Counted from the stretch's first letter, positions 18,501 to 27,560 are shown. The stretch is 64,000 bases of DNA from Lentibacillus sp. Marseille-P4043 (GCF_900258515.1 NZ_LT984884.1:3726552-3790551), one strand, 5' to 3'. Made by a program: numbers and translations. Notes: generated from the sequence alone by a model not told the origin.

Positions 18501-19133
18501 ATGAAAAAAAGATTAGGCACGTTCCTCGCACTTTTTGCCATCGGAATGTTTGTGATGGCCCCAATTGCCGAGGCTCACGTGACAGTAAATCCATCCGAGA
18601 GTACGACAAATGCTTACGAAAAATATTCGGTTCGGATCCCAGTTGAAAAAGACATTAACACAACGAAAGTCGAATTGCAGGTTCCAGATGGTGTGAATTT
18701 GGTTTCCGTTATGCCTGTAAACAATTGGAACTATCAATTGAAAAAAGATGACGACGAGCGCATCACATCCGTTACATGGACAGCAACTGCAGGTGGGGTC
18801 AAACCAAACGAATTTATCGAGTTTTCATTTATTGGAGCAAATCCAAGTGAACCCGGTGAAGTCAGCTGGAAGGCATTCCAAACATATGAGGATGGCTCCG
18901 TTGTCGAATGGACAGGCCCACCAGATGCCGATGAACCTGCTTCGGTCACAACCATTACAAGTGGTGATGAAGCGGCTCCTCATGAGGAAAATGATTCAGC
19001 AGCTACAGAGGATTCCCAAACAGATAATGATAATGAAAGTGCATCAGACTCCAATACGAACTGGATTCCAATCGTGATTTCCGTATTGGCCCTATTATTG
19101 GCATTGATTAGCCTGTTTCGTAAAAAGGCTTGA
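18501..19133 (+). CDS. ycnI: YcnI-type copper-binding DUF1775 protein
   Basis: Membrane-anchored extracellular copper-binding protein. The 210-residue protein has a signal peptide ending AEA before H26 (HVTVNPSESTTNAYEKYSVR); the mature N-terminal histidine is the Cu(II) brace ligand in YcnI. The DUF1775 beta-domain extends to about residue 135 (VTWTATAGGVKPNEF, EWTGPPDADEPAS), followed by a Glu/Asp/Ser-rich linker and a single C-terminal membrane helix (WIPIVISVLALLLALISLF) ending RKKA. The ATG at 18501 has a GGAGAG site. It probably passes copper to or from YcnJ. Confidence 0.92.
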   Translation: MKKRLGTFLALFAIGMFVMAPIAEAHVTVNPSESTTNAYEKYSVRIPVEKDINTTKVELQVPDGVNLVSVMPVNNWNYQLKKDDDERITSVTWTATAGGVKPNEFIEFSFIGANPSEPGEVSWKAFQTYEDGSVVEWTGPPDADEPASVTTITSGDEAAPHEENDSAATEDSQTDNDNESASDSNTNWIPIVISVLALLLALISLFRKKA

Positions 19134-19154
19134 TGTAGGAAAATAAATCACACG

Positions 19155-19198
19155 CAAAAAAGCAGATTAAGAACTAAAATTCTCAATCTGCTTTTTTA
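19155..19198. terminator. Bidirectional terminator after ycnI
   Basis: Stem AAAAAAGCAGATT with AATCTGCTTTTTT (19155-19197) with a short interrupted inner stem. T runs occur on both strands, so it could also end the DUF2798 gene transcribed toward it. Confidence 0.75.
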
Positions 19199-19237
19199 TT
19201 TGCCATATTATTTTGTGGATATCAGTCGGACTGAGTA

Positions 19238-19735
19238 TTACGCATTTACTGCTTTACTTGCTTGACTCGCATGTAATTTTTTCATTGCAAATCTTGCTAC
19301 TGGCTGTGCAATCAGAGTTTCAACCCAGAATGCGATAAAAAAATTACGAGGCCAAGCATAAAAGAACGTTTGAATCGGCTCTAAACTAATCTCTCCCATG
19401 CCAATCCAAGACCCGATAACCGTTAGTAAAATGGACAAAATCGTTACACTAAACAATATTGTGAATAATACCCGTGCATTAAATCCGTCCGTAGATTTAA
19501 CGAACTTTGGTACCAATTTATTAACAATCGGATTAGCAACGAGCGTTACCAATAGAATCACACTAATCCATACAAACGGAATGACTTGCAATGTCTCAAA
19601 ATAAACTTCTTTGCGAAATCCAAATTCAAATCCCATAATAATAGGTGCGATAATATTCACCGAAAGTATTGAAACAATAGCTAAGAACAGTACAAATTCT
19701 TTACCGTTTCGAGGTAGTCTTGTTTCCTCATACAT
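19238..19735 (-). CDS. DUF2798 membrane protein
   Basis: Membrane protein of 165 residues with four hydrophobic helices, two copies of the DUF2798 pattern. The second repeat shows the typical WPRNFFIAFWVETLIAQPVAR; the first has the equivalent PFVWISVILLVTLVANPIV. Function unknown. The ATG at 19735 (MYEETRLPRNG) is preferred because GGAG lies nine bases upstream; ATGs at 19744-19750 overlap that site. Confidence 0.75.
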   Translation of the reverse strand: MYEETRLPRNGKEFVLFLAIVSILSVNIIAPIIMGFEFGFRKEVYFETLQVIPFVWISVILLVTLVANPIVNKLVPKFVKSTDGFNARVLFTILFSVTILSILLTVIGSWIGMGEISLEPIQTFFYAWPRNFFIAFWVETLIAQPVARFAMKKLHASQASKAVNA

Positions 19736-20073
19736 GCCCATCATCTCCATTTAAAGTATTTCAGATGGTAGACGTATCATGCGACATATATTTTTGGTCA
19801 ATAAGCAAGACCAATATCTCCACACACTGATTTTATAATATTATCACGTATTTTAGATGTATTTCAAGCTTGTTTTGTTCGATTCTCTTTTTCTATGTTT
19901 ACTATGGTAGGTAGATAATGGCTTCTAAACTGTAGAAGCTTTTCTCTTACAACTGGGAGCCAAATTATATTTTCAGTACCCACTATTCAAAATCCTTTGC
20001 AGAAAATAAATTTAGTAACTCTGAAGTTGTGCCCGATTACGGAAGATTGAACAACACTTGAATTTTTTAATTA

Positions 20074-20424
20074 TTATTTACGCAAAATCTTCTCCATTGC
20101 TTTTCCCTTTGCCAACTCATCGATCAGCTTATCCAAATAGCGAATTTCCTGCATCGTTGGTTCTTCAATGTCTTCCACTCGGACACCGCAGACCACACCT
20201 TTTATCAATGTCCGTGAAGAATTCAGCTGGGGAGCCTCCGCAAAGAAAGTCTCAAAGTCTGTCTGTTTTTCTAGTTGCGCTTCTAACTCTTCCTGGCTAT
20301 ATCCTGTCAACCAGCGGATGATTTCATCGACTTCTGTTTTCGTACGCCCTTTTTTCTCCGCTTTTTTAACATAATGGGGATAGACGCTTGCGAAACTCAT
20401 TGTATAGATCTTATGTTTGGTCAT
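20074..20424 (-). CDS. DUF2200 family protein
   Basis: Soluble protein of 116 residues, DUF2200 family. The conserved opening [26 protein letters not shown] is split here as [15 protein letters not shown] and [16 protein letters not shown], followed by [27 protein letters not shown] and [17 protein letters not shown], the last resembling YdhG-type proteins. Function not established. Start has AGGGAAG upstream. Stands alone. Confidence 0.8.
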   Translation of the reverse strand: MTKHKIYTMSFASVYPHYVKKAEKKGRTKTEVDEIIRWLTGYSQEELEAQLEKQTDFETFFAEAPQLNSSRTLIKGVVCGVRVEDIEEPTMQEIRYLDKLIDELAKGKAMEKILRK

Positions 20425-20556
20425 GATATATCTTCCCTTTCATGTATTTTCGATTAATTGTTTTCCAATTATATCATTCAAAAGTTATTTTGATTTTTCA
20501 TTTTCTTATGTTCGTTCCACAAAATCATTTTACATACTTATCTTTCATTCTTTCCC

Positions 20557-21024
20557 TTACTTAACCATCGTTATAAACTCAGCTGAATCCGTATCGAAAG
20601 CCATCTTTTTAACAAATCCTAGTTTCCCATAAAGATGGATTGCTCGCTTATTAAAAGTTGCTACAGTTAAGCGTAAATCCTTCTTATCATAGTTCTCCTG
20701 TACGCATCGAAAAATTAACGAACAAAACTCAAACCCATTTCCCTGCCCAGTTAAATTGGGTTTCATCCCAAAACCAATGTCTATCATATCCTCGTTGTAT
20801 GCACCAACTTGATTCCCAATGGGTACCTGTGCCGACTCGCCGACACAGAAGAATCCAAATAGCTCATCGTCCTGGTCCACTACCGCAAAATATGGGTTTT
20901 CAAGAAACTCCTGTAATGATTCATCATTTAAGTCATTATTATAGAAATCATAAGGCTTTACATATTTCCATTTTAAAATTTCTTTCGCACGCTTTTCGCT
21001 CATGGGTTTGATAATAAATTCCAT
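20557..21024 (-). CDS. GNAT-family N-acetyltransferase (RimJ/RimL-like)
   Basis: Acetyltransferase of 155 residues. It opens with FIIKPMSEKRAKEILKWKY (typical of RimJ/L-like enzymes) and has the acetyl-CoA loop GMKPNLTGQGNGFEF plus LTVATFNKRAIHLYGKLGF near the end. DIGFGMKPNLTGQGNG fits the family pattern with Q-x-x-G-x-G. Ribosome site GAGG six bases before the ATG. Substrate unknown. Confidence 0.83.
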   Translation of the reverse strand: MEFIIKPMSEKRAKEILKWKYVKPYDFYNNDLNDESLQEFLENPYFAVVDQDDELFGFFCVGESAQVPIGNQVGAYNEDMIDIGFGMKPNLTGQGNGFEFCSLIFRCVQENYDKKDLRLTVATFNKRAIHLYGKLGFVKKMAFDTDSAEFITMVK

Positions 21025-21087
21025 GTTATACCTCTTCCCTACTGCAAGTTTTATATTTTTCTAGATTTTATACCCTACTCTTGTGTT

Positions 21088-21290
21088 CATGTTATCGATT
21101 TCGAGTTGATGTTTCCGCGTTTCCGGTCGATGTTCTCGATTTCGGGCTGATGTTCCCGCACTCGGGGCGATGTTCCCGCGTTTCCGGTCGATGTTTTCGA
21201 TTTCGGGCTGATATTCCCGCGCTCGGGTCGATGTTTTCGATTTCGGGTTGATGTTTCCGCGTTTCCGGTCGATGTTTTCGCATCGAAACA
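21088..21290 (-). repeat. Array of about nine 20-21-bp tandem repeats
   Basis: On the minus strand units of 20 or 21 bp share the core ACATC followed by either GACCGGAAACGCG, AGCCCGAAATCG or GACCCGAGCGCG, each ending in GGAA or AAAA. At least nine units run from about 21280 to 21100. Because unit length alternates between 20 and 21, reading frames shift from unit to unit and the translated frames (RKRGNI, EIENI, SAGTSAR) are not conserved. It lies between the GNAT gene and the broken MFS gene. I see no promoter or ribosome site of use. Confidence 0.8.
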
Positions 21291-21450
21291 AGTTCACCAA
21301 TTTTATCTGTGAAATTCTTTTTAGGTCTTATCCTATAATCAATCATCTTCCGCCTCCTACCTGCTCTATATGCTTACCTCTATACTTCGACACAAAACAC
21401 CAATTCACCTTCAACATGAAACATGATTACTAACGAGCGCCTTTTTTGAC

Positions 21451-22035
21451 TTAAAACAATAACACGCCCGAAACGATTAACATGACAAACGCCCCAAGTT
21501 CCACCATTATTCGAATCGATGCCAGCTGAGCACCGATTCCAAAAATAGTGGTTGCCACGATAATAAACATCGCTTCGATTAATCCGATCATACTTCCAAT
21601 CCTCCTCATTACATCGGTTGGAATGTTATGTTGGTAAAATGTAAAAAAGCCTGTATTTGCAAGTGCGAGCGAAAAGGAAAGGATAAAAGATCCAACTGCC
21701 GCCATCATAAAGTTGGTGGAAAAGGCATAAACCATATACCCAATCGATACAAAAACAGAGCCTATGCAAATAGGAAAAGTATTGCTAATTTTTTGCAAAA
21801 ATCATCGTACAAATAGCACCAACTATAATTCCAGCACCAGCTATGCTGACCAAAAAGCCATAGACACTATCTGATAAGTACAATACTTCTTTGGCGAATG
21901 CAGCTTCAAGTGAATCAATCGCAGTCATCATAACGACCATCCCGCTAAATAATAAGCAAACCAACACAATAGCCATTTTTTGTATGCCAAACTCCCAAAC
22001 AACTTTCCAATCCTTTTTCAATAGACGATATGATA
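21451..22035 (-). pseudogene. Major facilitator transporter, truncated and frameshifted
   Basis: Two adjacent frames on the minus strand make one MFS C-terminal half. The upstream part (22021-21785) reads KKDWKVVWEFGIQKMAI and two hydrophobic helices ending IICTMIFAKN-like residues; the second (21798-21451) continues with the next helices (FPICIGSVFVSIGYMVYAF, NTGFFTFYQHNIPTDVMRR). They overlap at an A-rich stretch near 21790, which fits a single frameshift. The N-terminal six helices are missing: upstream codons reach a stop and then the cadC promoter. The gene is therefore dead, probably cut off by a rearrangement that brought in cadCA. Confidence 0.75.
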
Positions 22036-22088
22036 ATCAAAATCCATTGACACCCACACAAAAACTCGCTAAGCTACATATAAAGAAA

Positions 22089-22110
22089 CATTCAAACAAT
22101 CATTTGAATG
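22089..22110 (+). promoter_or_regulatory. CadC operator candidate
   Basis: Inverted repeat CATTCAAA and TTTGAATG separated by six bases, ending ten bases before the cadC start. This is the TCAAA/TTTGA pattern bound by ArsR/SmtB-family metal repressors, so the cadCA operon is probably autoregulated and induced by Cd, Pb or Zn. Confidence 0.65.
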
Positions 22111-22120
22111 AGGTGAAAAA

Positions 22121-22492
22121 ATGAATGAGCAAGTAAATCGAGTCCAGTCAGATATGTGTGACGTTGAATGCTATAACGAAGAAGTTGTTCAAAAAATACA
22201 ACCCCAAATCCAGCGGGTGAATGGTGTGGCATTTATTTTCAAAGCTTTATCAGATCCGACAAGACTTAAAATTGCCTATGCACTAACACTTGAGAAGGAA
22301 CTGTGTGTTTGTGATGTGGCAAATATCATTGGATCGAGCAATGCTACTGCATCCCATCATCTGCGAACACTTAAGAAGATGAACATAGCCACAATTAGAC
22401 GTGAAGGAAAACGCATTTTTTATGCTTTGGCAGATGAACACATTCATCAGCTTGTGAACATCGCTCTAACGCACGCAGAGGAGGGGTCATGA
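22121..22492 (+). CDS. cadC: CadC-type ArsR-family metal-sensing repressor
   Basis: Metal-responsive repressor of 123 residues. The winged helix lies at about 33-110 (FKALSDPTRLKIAYAL, ATASHHLRTLKKMNIATIRREGKRIFY). The CadC cadmium/lead site cysteines are present: C13 and C17 in the N-terminal arm (DMCDVECYNEE) and C62 and C64 (ELCVCDV). C-terminal histidines (DEHIHQLVNIALTHAEE) match the second, zinc-type alpha-5 site. Its stop lies one base before the ATG of cadA, so the two genes are one operon. Ribosome site GAGGTG. Confidence 0.92.
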   Translation: MNEQVNRVQSDMCDVECYNEEVVQKIQPQIQRVNGVAFIFKALSDPTRLKIAYALTLEKELCVCDVANIIGSSNATASHHLRTLKKMNIATIRREGKRIFYALADEHIHQLVNIALTHAEEGS

Positions 22493-22493
22493 C

Positions 22494-24605
22494 ATGAGCG
22501 AAGAAAGTACGTATCGTTTACAGGGATTATCCTGTACGAATTGTGCGGCGAAATTTGAAAAAAATGTGCAGCAGATTTCGACGGTTGAAGGTGTGGATTT
22601 AAATTTCGGAGCATCCAAGCTTAAGGTTACAGGGCAGGCAACAGTTGAGCAGCTTGAAGAAGCAGGGGCATTTGATGGGATTAAAGTATATCAAGAATCG
22701 GAACGACCACCGAATGAACACACCCCCTTCTGGAAAAAGCGCGAAAACATTCCGATCTTTTTATCGCTGCTTTTCATTATAATCGGATCCACCCTTCATT
22801 TTCAGTTTGGTGAAACACATTACGTAACGATTGCCAGTTTCGTAATTGCGATTATTGTTGGCGGAACGGTTCTTTTCAAAGAAGGCGTTCGAAATTTGCT
22901 CCATCTGGAATTTGATATGAAAACCCTCATGACCATTGCCATTATTGGTGCTGTTCTGATTGGAGAATGGGCAGAAGGTGCTGTTGTCGTTTTTCTATTT
23001 GCACTAAGTGAGGCACTTGAAGATTATTCGATGGATAAAGCACGCCAATCGATTTCATCTTTAATGACGCTTGCACCATCCGAAGCATTCATCAAACGAG
23101 ATAACGCGTTTATCAGCATTCCGATAGAAGATATTGTCATTGGTGATATCATGCTTGTCAAACCAGGGAATAAAATTGCGATGGACGGTAAAGTTATTAG
23201 TGGCGCATCTTCCATTAACCAATCATCGATTACTGGTGAGTCGATTCCTCTATACAAAACACGTGGTGACGAAGTGTTTGCCGGCACCCTAAATATGGAA
23301 GGCTCGTTGGAGGTTCGTGTAACAAAACGCGCAGAGGATACGACCATTGCTAAAATCATCCATTTAGTGGAAGATGCGCAGGCGGAAAAAGCACCTTCGC
23401 AAAAGTTTGTTGACCGCTTCGCCAAATATTATACACCCGCTATCATGCTTATCGCTTTGCTCGTAGCAGTTGCGCCTCCAATTTTTTTCGGAGCCGCTTG
23501 GTCGACATGGGTCTATCAAGGCTTGGCTGTACTTGTAGTTGGCTGTCCGTGTGCACTGGTAATATCAACACCAGTCGCTATTGTAACAGCAATTGGAAAT
23601 GCAGCACGGAATGGTGTGTTAATAAAAGGTGGTGTTCATTTAGAAGAAGCTGCCCATCTGCAAGTTATGGCCTTTGATAAAACCGGAACACTAACAAAAG
23701 GAACGCCAGAGGTCACAACGATCATGCCGTTAGCTGGAAACACGGAAGAAAAATTAATTTCATACGCCGCGGCTATCGAACAATTTTCACAACATCCATT
23801 GGCTTCAGCAATTACGAAGGCATATAAAAAACGAGCAAGCAAAAAAATAACTGCTGAAAATTTTAAGTCAATCACCGGCAAAGGGGCCACTGCCACGATT
23901 GACGGAATTGAATTTAAGATTGGTAGTCCGTCTCTTTTCGAAGATCATCCCGCTTTGACTGTTGATCTTTCCGAGCAAATCAAACAACTCCAAACAGACG
24001 GAAATACTGTCGTGTTACTTGCTAACAATGAAGAAATAGTAGGGTATATAGGGATTGCCGATCAAATTCGGGTAGAGAGTCAGCAAGTTGTCGAACAGCT
24101 ACATCGTATTGGCGTGAAGCAATCGGTCATGCTTACAGGTGATAATCAAGCAACAGGTGAAGCGATTGGCAGGTCGATCGGCATTACGGATATCAATACA
24201 AATCTAATGCCTGAGGACAAATTAACTGTTATCCGCGACCTTAAGCAACGTTATAAGAGTGTTGCGATGATTGGGGATGGTGTGAATGATGCCCCTGCCC
24301 TAACTACCGCATCTATTGGTATCGCAATGGGTGGAGCGGGTACAGATACAGCCCTTGAAACCGCTGATATCGCATTAATGGGTGACGATTTAGACAAATT
24401 ACCATACACCATTGACTTAAGCAGAAAAACATTACGCATCATCAAGCAAAATATCGGCCTTGCATTTGGTTTGAAATTAGTAGCTTTACTATTAACCATT
24501 CCAGGCTGGTTAACATTATGGATTGCAATTGTAGCAGATATGGGCGCGACTCTGATCGTCATTTTAAACTCATTACGCCTAATCCAATCACGGTATTTAA
24601 AGTGA
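22494..24605 (+). CDS. cadA: P1B-type Cd2+/Zn2+/Pb2+-exporting ATPase
   Basis: Membrane pump of 703 residues that exports Cd/Zn/Pb using ATP. One N-terminal HMA domain carries the metal cysteines C14 and C17 (GLSCTNCA); the actuator has SSITGESIP; the transport helix has C351-P352-C353 (GCPCALVIST); phosphorylation occurs at D395 (DKTGTLTKGTPE); QHPLASAI, MLTGDN and MIGDGVNDAPAL follow. CPC together with the CadC partner indicates soft divalent metals rather than copper. GGAGGGG lies six bases before the ATG. Length is normal. Confidence 0.93.
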   Translation: MSEESTYRLQGLSCTNCAAKFEKNVQQISTVEGVDLNFGASKLKVTGQATVEQLEEAGAFDGIKVYQESERPPNEHTPFWKKRENIPIFLSLLFIIIGSTLHFQFGETHYVTIASFVIAIIVGGTVLFKEGVRNLLHLEFDMKTLMTIAIIGAVLIGEWAEGAVVVFLFALSEALEDYSMDKARQSISSLMTLAPSEAFIKRDNAFISIPIEDIVIGDIMLVKPGNKIAMDGKVISGASSINQSSITGESIPLYKTRGDEVFAGTLNMEGSLEVRVTKRAEDTTIAKIIHLVEDAQAEKAPSQKFVDRFAKYYTPAIMLIALLVAVAPPIFFGAAWSTWVYQGLAVLVVGCPCALVISTPVAIVTAIGNAARNGVLIKGGVHLEEAAHLQVMAFDKTGTLTKGTPEVTTIMPLAGNTEEKLISYAAAIEQFSQHPLASAITKAYKKRASKKITAENFKSITGKGATATIDGIEFKIGSPSLFEDHPALTVDLSEQIKQLQTDGNTVVLLANNEEIVGYIGIADQIRVESQQVVEQLHRIGVKQSVMLTGDNQATGEAIGRSIGITDINTNLMPEDKLTVIRDLKQRYKSVAMIGDGVNDAPALTTASIGIAMGGAGTDTALETADIALMGDDLDKLPYTIDLSRKTLRIIKQNIGLAFGLKLVALLLTIPGWLTLWIAIVADMGATLIVILNSLRLIQSRYLK

Positions 24606-24687
24606 ATGGTCCATTGAAAAGACTGTTTTTAAATGATATTGTTTTTGAAGAAATAAAGTTAAATTAATTTATATTCTTCACAAGCAG

Positions 24688-24802
24688 CCCGTATACACGT
24701 AGACTCCTGGGGGAAGAGAGGCATAGGTGAGACCCCGCAGTGCGTTAGCACGAGGAGGCTCTCCAGCCGCCCCCGGAAAGCGTAGTGTATACGGGCTGCG
24801 GG
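24688..24802 (+). repeat. GC-rich dispersed repeat, copy C
   Basis: Blocks GTGAGACCCCGCAGTGCG, TTAGCACGAGGAGGCTCTC and CCCCGGAAAGCGTAGTGTA occur in order, and the two ends CGTATACAC / GTGTATACGGGCTG form an inverted pair. This is the best preserved of three copies in the window. It sits between cadA and the cold-shock gene; it may fold into a long hairpin. Confidence 0.75.
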
Positions 24803-24864
24803 GCAGTAGCAACAATATATAAAACAGCTTTTGAAAACATTTTACAATTTAATTTGAAACTTAC

Positions 24865-24999
24865 TTGTATCTTTCTATGCAAACGTGGTATACTATAGTC
24901 AACTATTGATGTTCGGAATATGATTAAGGCTATATCACCTTGAATATGAAAGAGCAAGAATAGTAATAACGTGCTATTACGCACTTGGAGGAAAAAAGA
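24865..24999 (+). promoter_or_regulatory. Cold-shock gene promoter and long 5' leader
   Basis: Boxes TTGTAT (24865-24870), 18 bp, TATACT (24889-24894) predict a start near 24901, which leaves a leader of about 100 bases before the ATG. Long structured leaders are typical of csp genes, where they control mRNA stability and translation at low temperature. The boundaries are my estimate. Confidence 0.55.
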
Positions 25000-25200
25000 A
25001 TGAATAACGGTACAGTAAAATGGTTTAACGCAGACAAAGGTTTCGGTTTCATCGAAGTTGAAGGTGGAGACGACGTATTCGTACACTTCTCTGCAATTCA
25101 AGGTGAAGGATTCAAAACACTAGAAGAAGGTCAATCAGTTACATTCGATATCGAAGAAGGTAACCGTGGACCACAAGCTGCTAACGTTGTTAAAGCGTAA
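25000..25200 (+). CDS. Cold-shock protein (CspA/CspD family)
   Basis: Single-stranded nucleic-acid-binding cold-shock domain of 66 residues, acting as RNA chaperone. Both RNP motifs are present: KGFGFIEV (RNP1) and VFVHFSAI (RNP2), with the aromatic GTVKWFN start and [10 protein letters not shown] end. The ATG at 25000 lies ten bases after TGGAGG; a TTG at 24985 is part of that site. High-expression codon choice is noticeable. It is followed by a strong terminator. Confidence 0.95.
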   Translation: MNNGTVKWFNADKGFGFIEVEGGDDVFVHFSAIQGEGFKTLEEGQSVTFDIEEGNRGPQAANVVKA

Positions 25201-25212
25201 GTAACTTTTTTC

Positions 25213-25247
25213 AAAAAAGCTCTTCCCATTGGGGAGAGCTTTTTTTG
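25213..25247 (+). terminator. Terminator of the cold-shock gene
   Basis: Stem AAAGCTCTTCCC / GGGGAGAGCTTT around ATT, followed by seven T. Classical Rho-independent terminator 12 bases after the stop codon. Confidence 0.9.
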
Positions 25248-25255
25248 TTGGACAC

Positions 25256-25297
25256 AAAAAGAAGAGCAAATCACTGGATGATTTGCTCTTCTTTTTA
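25256..25297 (-). terminator. Terminator of the FMN reductase gene
   Basis: An 18-bp perfect stem starting AAAAAGAAGAGCAAATCA around CTGGA, with T runs on both strands. It lies 11 bases beyond the stop of the minus-strand FMN reductase gene. Confidence 0.8.
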
Positions 25298-25307
25298 ACT
25301 ACTATTT

Positions 25308-25874
25308 TTAAAAACCATATTCCGCTTCTTTCGCCTCACGTATTTTCGTAAATGTCTCCGCTAATACAACTGTATCTTCAACCAACCGATTGACCCGGAA
25401 TAATACATCATCATTGGTAATTTCTTTTTGATAAAAATCCTTTTCTTCAATAAAAACATACGTTTGAACCATTTGTGCCTTCATATAGGATATAATCGGT
25501 TTTAATTGTTGCTCGGCAATTAAATAATGTTTCGATGAGCCTGCTGTCACAAGCATACTGACTACTTTATCACGAAATGCATTTTCCGGAAGTAAATCAA
25601 ATATGTTTTTCAATGTAGCTGGTATGGAAGCCTGAAAGATTGGGGTCCCAATAATGATTGCATCTGCCTCCATAATCGTTTGCGCGACATACTTTGTGTC
25701 ACCTTCATATTCCAGATAATTGCGCCCATCACTAAACTGAATATCATATTCAGCTAAATCAATTAAGGTAACTTGTGTCTCTGGATATTTTTCGTTGAGA
25801 ACTTTAACGGTGTAGTTCATTGCCGTTCTTGTTTTTGAGCCAACTATTGAACCGGATAATCCGACAACCTTCAT
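25308..25874 (-). CDS. NAD(P)H-dependent FMN reductase
   Basis: Flavodoxin-fold reductase of 188 residues that supplies reduced FMN. The phosphate loop is GLSGSIVGSKTRTAMN near the N-terminus; GTPIFQASIPATLKNIFDLL is the flavin/dimer motif of the SsuE/YwqN group and TAGSSKHYLIAEQQLKPI follows. It lies 62 bases downstream of the LLM monooxygenase, on the same strand, so the two are probably a two-component flavin monooxygenase system. The substrate is unknown. Confidence 0.87.
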   Translation of the reverse strand: MKVVGLSGSIVGSKTRTAMNYTVKVLNEKYPETQVTLIDLAEYDIQFSDGRNYLEYEGDTKYVAQTIMEADAIIIGTPIFQASIPATLKNIFDLLPENAFRDKVVSMLVTAGSSKHYLIAEQQLKPIISYMKAQMVQTYVFIEEKDFYQKEITNDDVLFRVNRLVEDTVVLAETFTKIREAKEAEYGF

Positions 25875-25898
25875 TTTTCGCTTCCCCCTAGTTTTGCT

Positions 25899-25938
25899 GT
25901 GGGACTCAGCGGGACAACTAACCTGTCCCCATGTCCCT
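25899..25938. repeat. REP-like element, copy 1 (half site)
   Basis: GGGACAACTAACCTGTCCCC with ATGTCCCT follows a degenerate GTGGGACTCAGC. This is the same sequence as one arm of the inverted pair at 35437-35524. It lies between the FMN reductase and the LLM monooxygenase gene. Confidence 0.75.
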
Positions 25939-26992
25939 ATTTTGCGGTATATTTTTTGATTGCTGGTAAGATTTCTGTGCCGATAAATTCGATATTTTTT
26001 CTTAGTTTGTCAAATGGCATGCCACCGAAGTCCATTTGTGCGATATAGCGTTGATGGCCAAATAATTCATGCTGATAGAGAATTTTTTCAATGATTTCCT
26101 GTGGACTACCGATATTCATGATACTATGTGGGTCCACACCCTGGGCAAAGAGTTGTTTTGAAAAGCCTTGTCCGTTTGTTCGCTTCATCCCTTCATTAAT
26201 GTGGGGATATAAGTCTTGTAAAGCCTGTTGTGACGTTTCTGCTGCGTAGAAAAATCCTGCTGTTGCGACCGGTAGTTCAGCCGGATCAAACCCCCGGCTT
26301 CGCGCAGCATCTCGATAAGCATCAATCGTTCGCTTGAAAACAGTAGCTGGTCCACCTAAATGAGCCATAAACATTCCAACACCAGCATAGCCCGCTTTAA
26401 TAGCACTTGCAGGCGTTCCACCAACAGCACGCCATATCGGCAATGAGCCATTTTTTGGACGTGGAAGAACCCTTGCATTGTTTAATGGCGCTCGGAATTG
26501 TCCACTCCAATTGACAACTTCCTCTTCATTAATCTGCCGTAATAGATCAAATTTTTCTTCATACAACGCTTCATAATCACGAATATTATATCCTAATAAA
26601 TCAAATAATCCAATTCTCGAAGCTCGGCCCGCAATAATCTCCGCGCGCCCTCCTGAAATTAAATCAAGCGTGGCAAAATTTTCATACACACGCACTGGAT
26701 CAGATGTACTAATAATTGTGGAAGAACTTGCTATTTTTATTTTCTCTGTCGCCTGAGCAATTGCCGCAAGCACAACAGCATGTGCCTGCGTAGCAAAATA
26801 CTCTTGATGACTTTCACCTACACTAAAAAAGTCAATCCCTGCCTGCTCCGCTAGTTTTGCTAATTCAATGATTTCATGAATGCGCTGCTCTGCAGAAATC
26901 CGCTCTCCTGTTAACGGGTTTGGTAAGTGATCTCCTAGGGTATAAAGGCCAAACTCAAGACCTTTGCTTGGATCAATACGATAGTTTTCCAT
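25937..26992 (-). CDS. LLM-class flavin-dependent monooxygenase
   Basis: TIM-barrel, FMNH2-dependent oxidoreductase of the luciferase family, 351 residues. It has the N-terminal GLEFGLYTLGDHLPNP, VGESHQEYFATQAHAVVLA (flavin-binding), SSTIISTSDPVRVYENFATL and GRAEIIAGRAS motifs of the CE1758-type subgroup. With the downstream FMN reductase it should form an oxygenase/reductase pair, and the divergent HxlR gene is the obvious regulator, perhaps sensing an electrophile or quinone. RBS AAAGGCGAG. Confidence 0.88.
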   Translation of the reverse strand: MENYRIDPSKGLEFGLYTLGDHLPNPLTGERISAEQRIHEIIELAKLAEQAGIDFFSVGESHQEYFATQAHAVVLAAIAQATEKIKIASSSTIISTSDPVRVYENFATLDLISGGRAEIIAGRASRIGLFDLLGYNIRDYEALYEEKFDLLRQINEEEVVNWSGQFRAPLNNARVLPRPKNGSLPIWRAVGGTPASAIKAGYAGVGMFMAHLGGPATVFKRTIDAYRDAARSRGFDPAELPVATAGFFYAAETSQQALQDLYPHINEGMKRTNGQGFSKQLFAQGVDPHSIMNIGSPQEIIEKILYQHELFGHQRYIAQMDFGGMPFDKLRKNIEFIGTEILPAIKKYTAK

Positions 26993-27124
26993 TTATATCT
27001 CGCCTTTCTTTGTTATTATAATTATTAACTCTTATTTATTTCATTTAAAAGCTTCTATGTTTACTCCACCTTCTCATTTACACCATACAATGTTATTATA
27101 GTTTATATTAATTAAAAGTAATAG

Positions 27125-27160
27125 TACGCACTTAAAAGTGGTATAGTATACAAAAAGATA
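27125..27160. promoter_or_regulatory. Candidate HxlR operator in the divergent promoter region
   Basis: Just upstream of the hxlR-like gene is CACTT-AA-AAGTG, flanked by AGTAC and GTATA that pair loosely and by a TATAGT box. HxlR-family regulators bind such palindromes in divergent promoters. Evidence is only positional. Confidence 0.4.
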
Positions 27161-27182
27161 CTTAGGTGGAGATGGGGATATA

Positions 27183-27530
27183 ATGGAAAAAATACCAGAA
27201 GAATGCCGCGTAGAAGATGCATTAAGTATTTTAGTTGGTAAATGGAAACCGATTATTTTATTACACTTATTGCAAGAAGGCACCAAACGTTTTAGTGAAC
27301 TTAAGCGTAGCATGCCCGGAATCACGCAGAAGATGTTAACAAAGCAATTACGAGAATTAGAAGAAGAAGATATTATCGAACGCGTTGTTTATCCACAGGT
27401 TCCCCCCAAAGTAGAATACTCCATTACAGAATATGGAAAGGGCCTAGAACCTATTTTGGAGGCCATGCATGAATGGGGAACAAAGCACACGTTGCATAAG
27501 ATGGAAAAAGCGAAGAACAAAAGCTCATGA
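27183..27530 (+). CDS. HxlR-family transcriptional regulator
   Basis: Winged-helix regulator of 115 residues. Family features are [20 protein letters not shown] with the N-terminal cysteine that is redox- or electrophile-sensitive in relatives such as HypR/YodB, then [20 protein letters not shown] (recognition helix) and [16 protein letters not shown]. It is divergent from the flavin monooxygenase/FMN reductase pair and probably controls it. Confidence 0.9.
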   Translation: MEKIPEECRVEDALSILVGKWKPIILLHLLQEGTKRFSELKRSMPGITQKMLTKQLRELEEEDIIERVVYPQVPPKVEYSITEYGKGLEPILEAMHEWGTKHTLHKMEKAKNKSS

Positions 27531-27560
27531 TTGAAATATTTTATTATTAAGGACGAATAA

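Noticed and set aside
21061..21346. Frames across the second tandem array
   Set aside because: Unit length alternates between 20 and 21 bp, so the frame is not conserved; no ribosome site.
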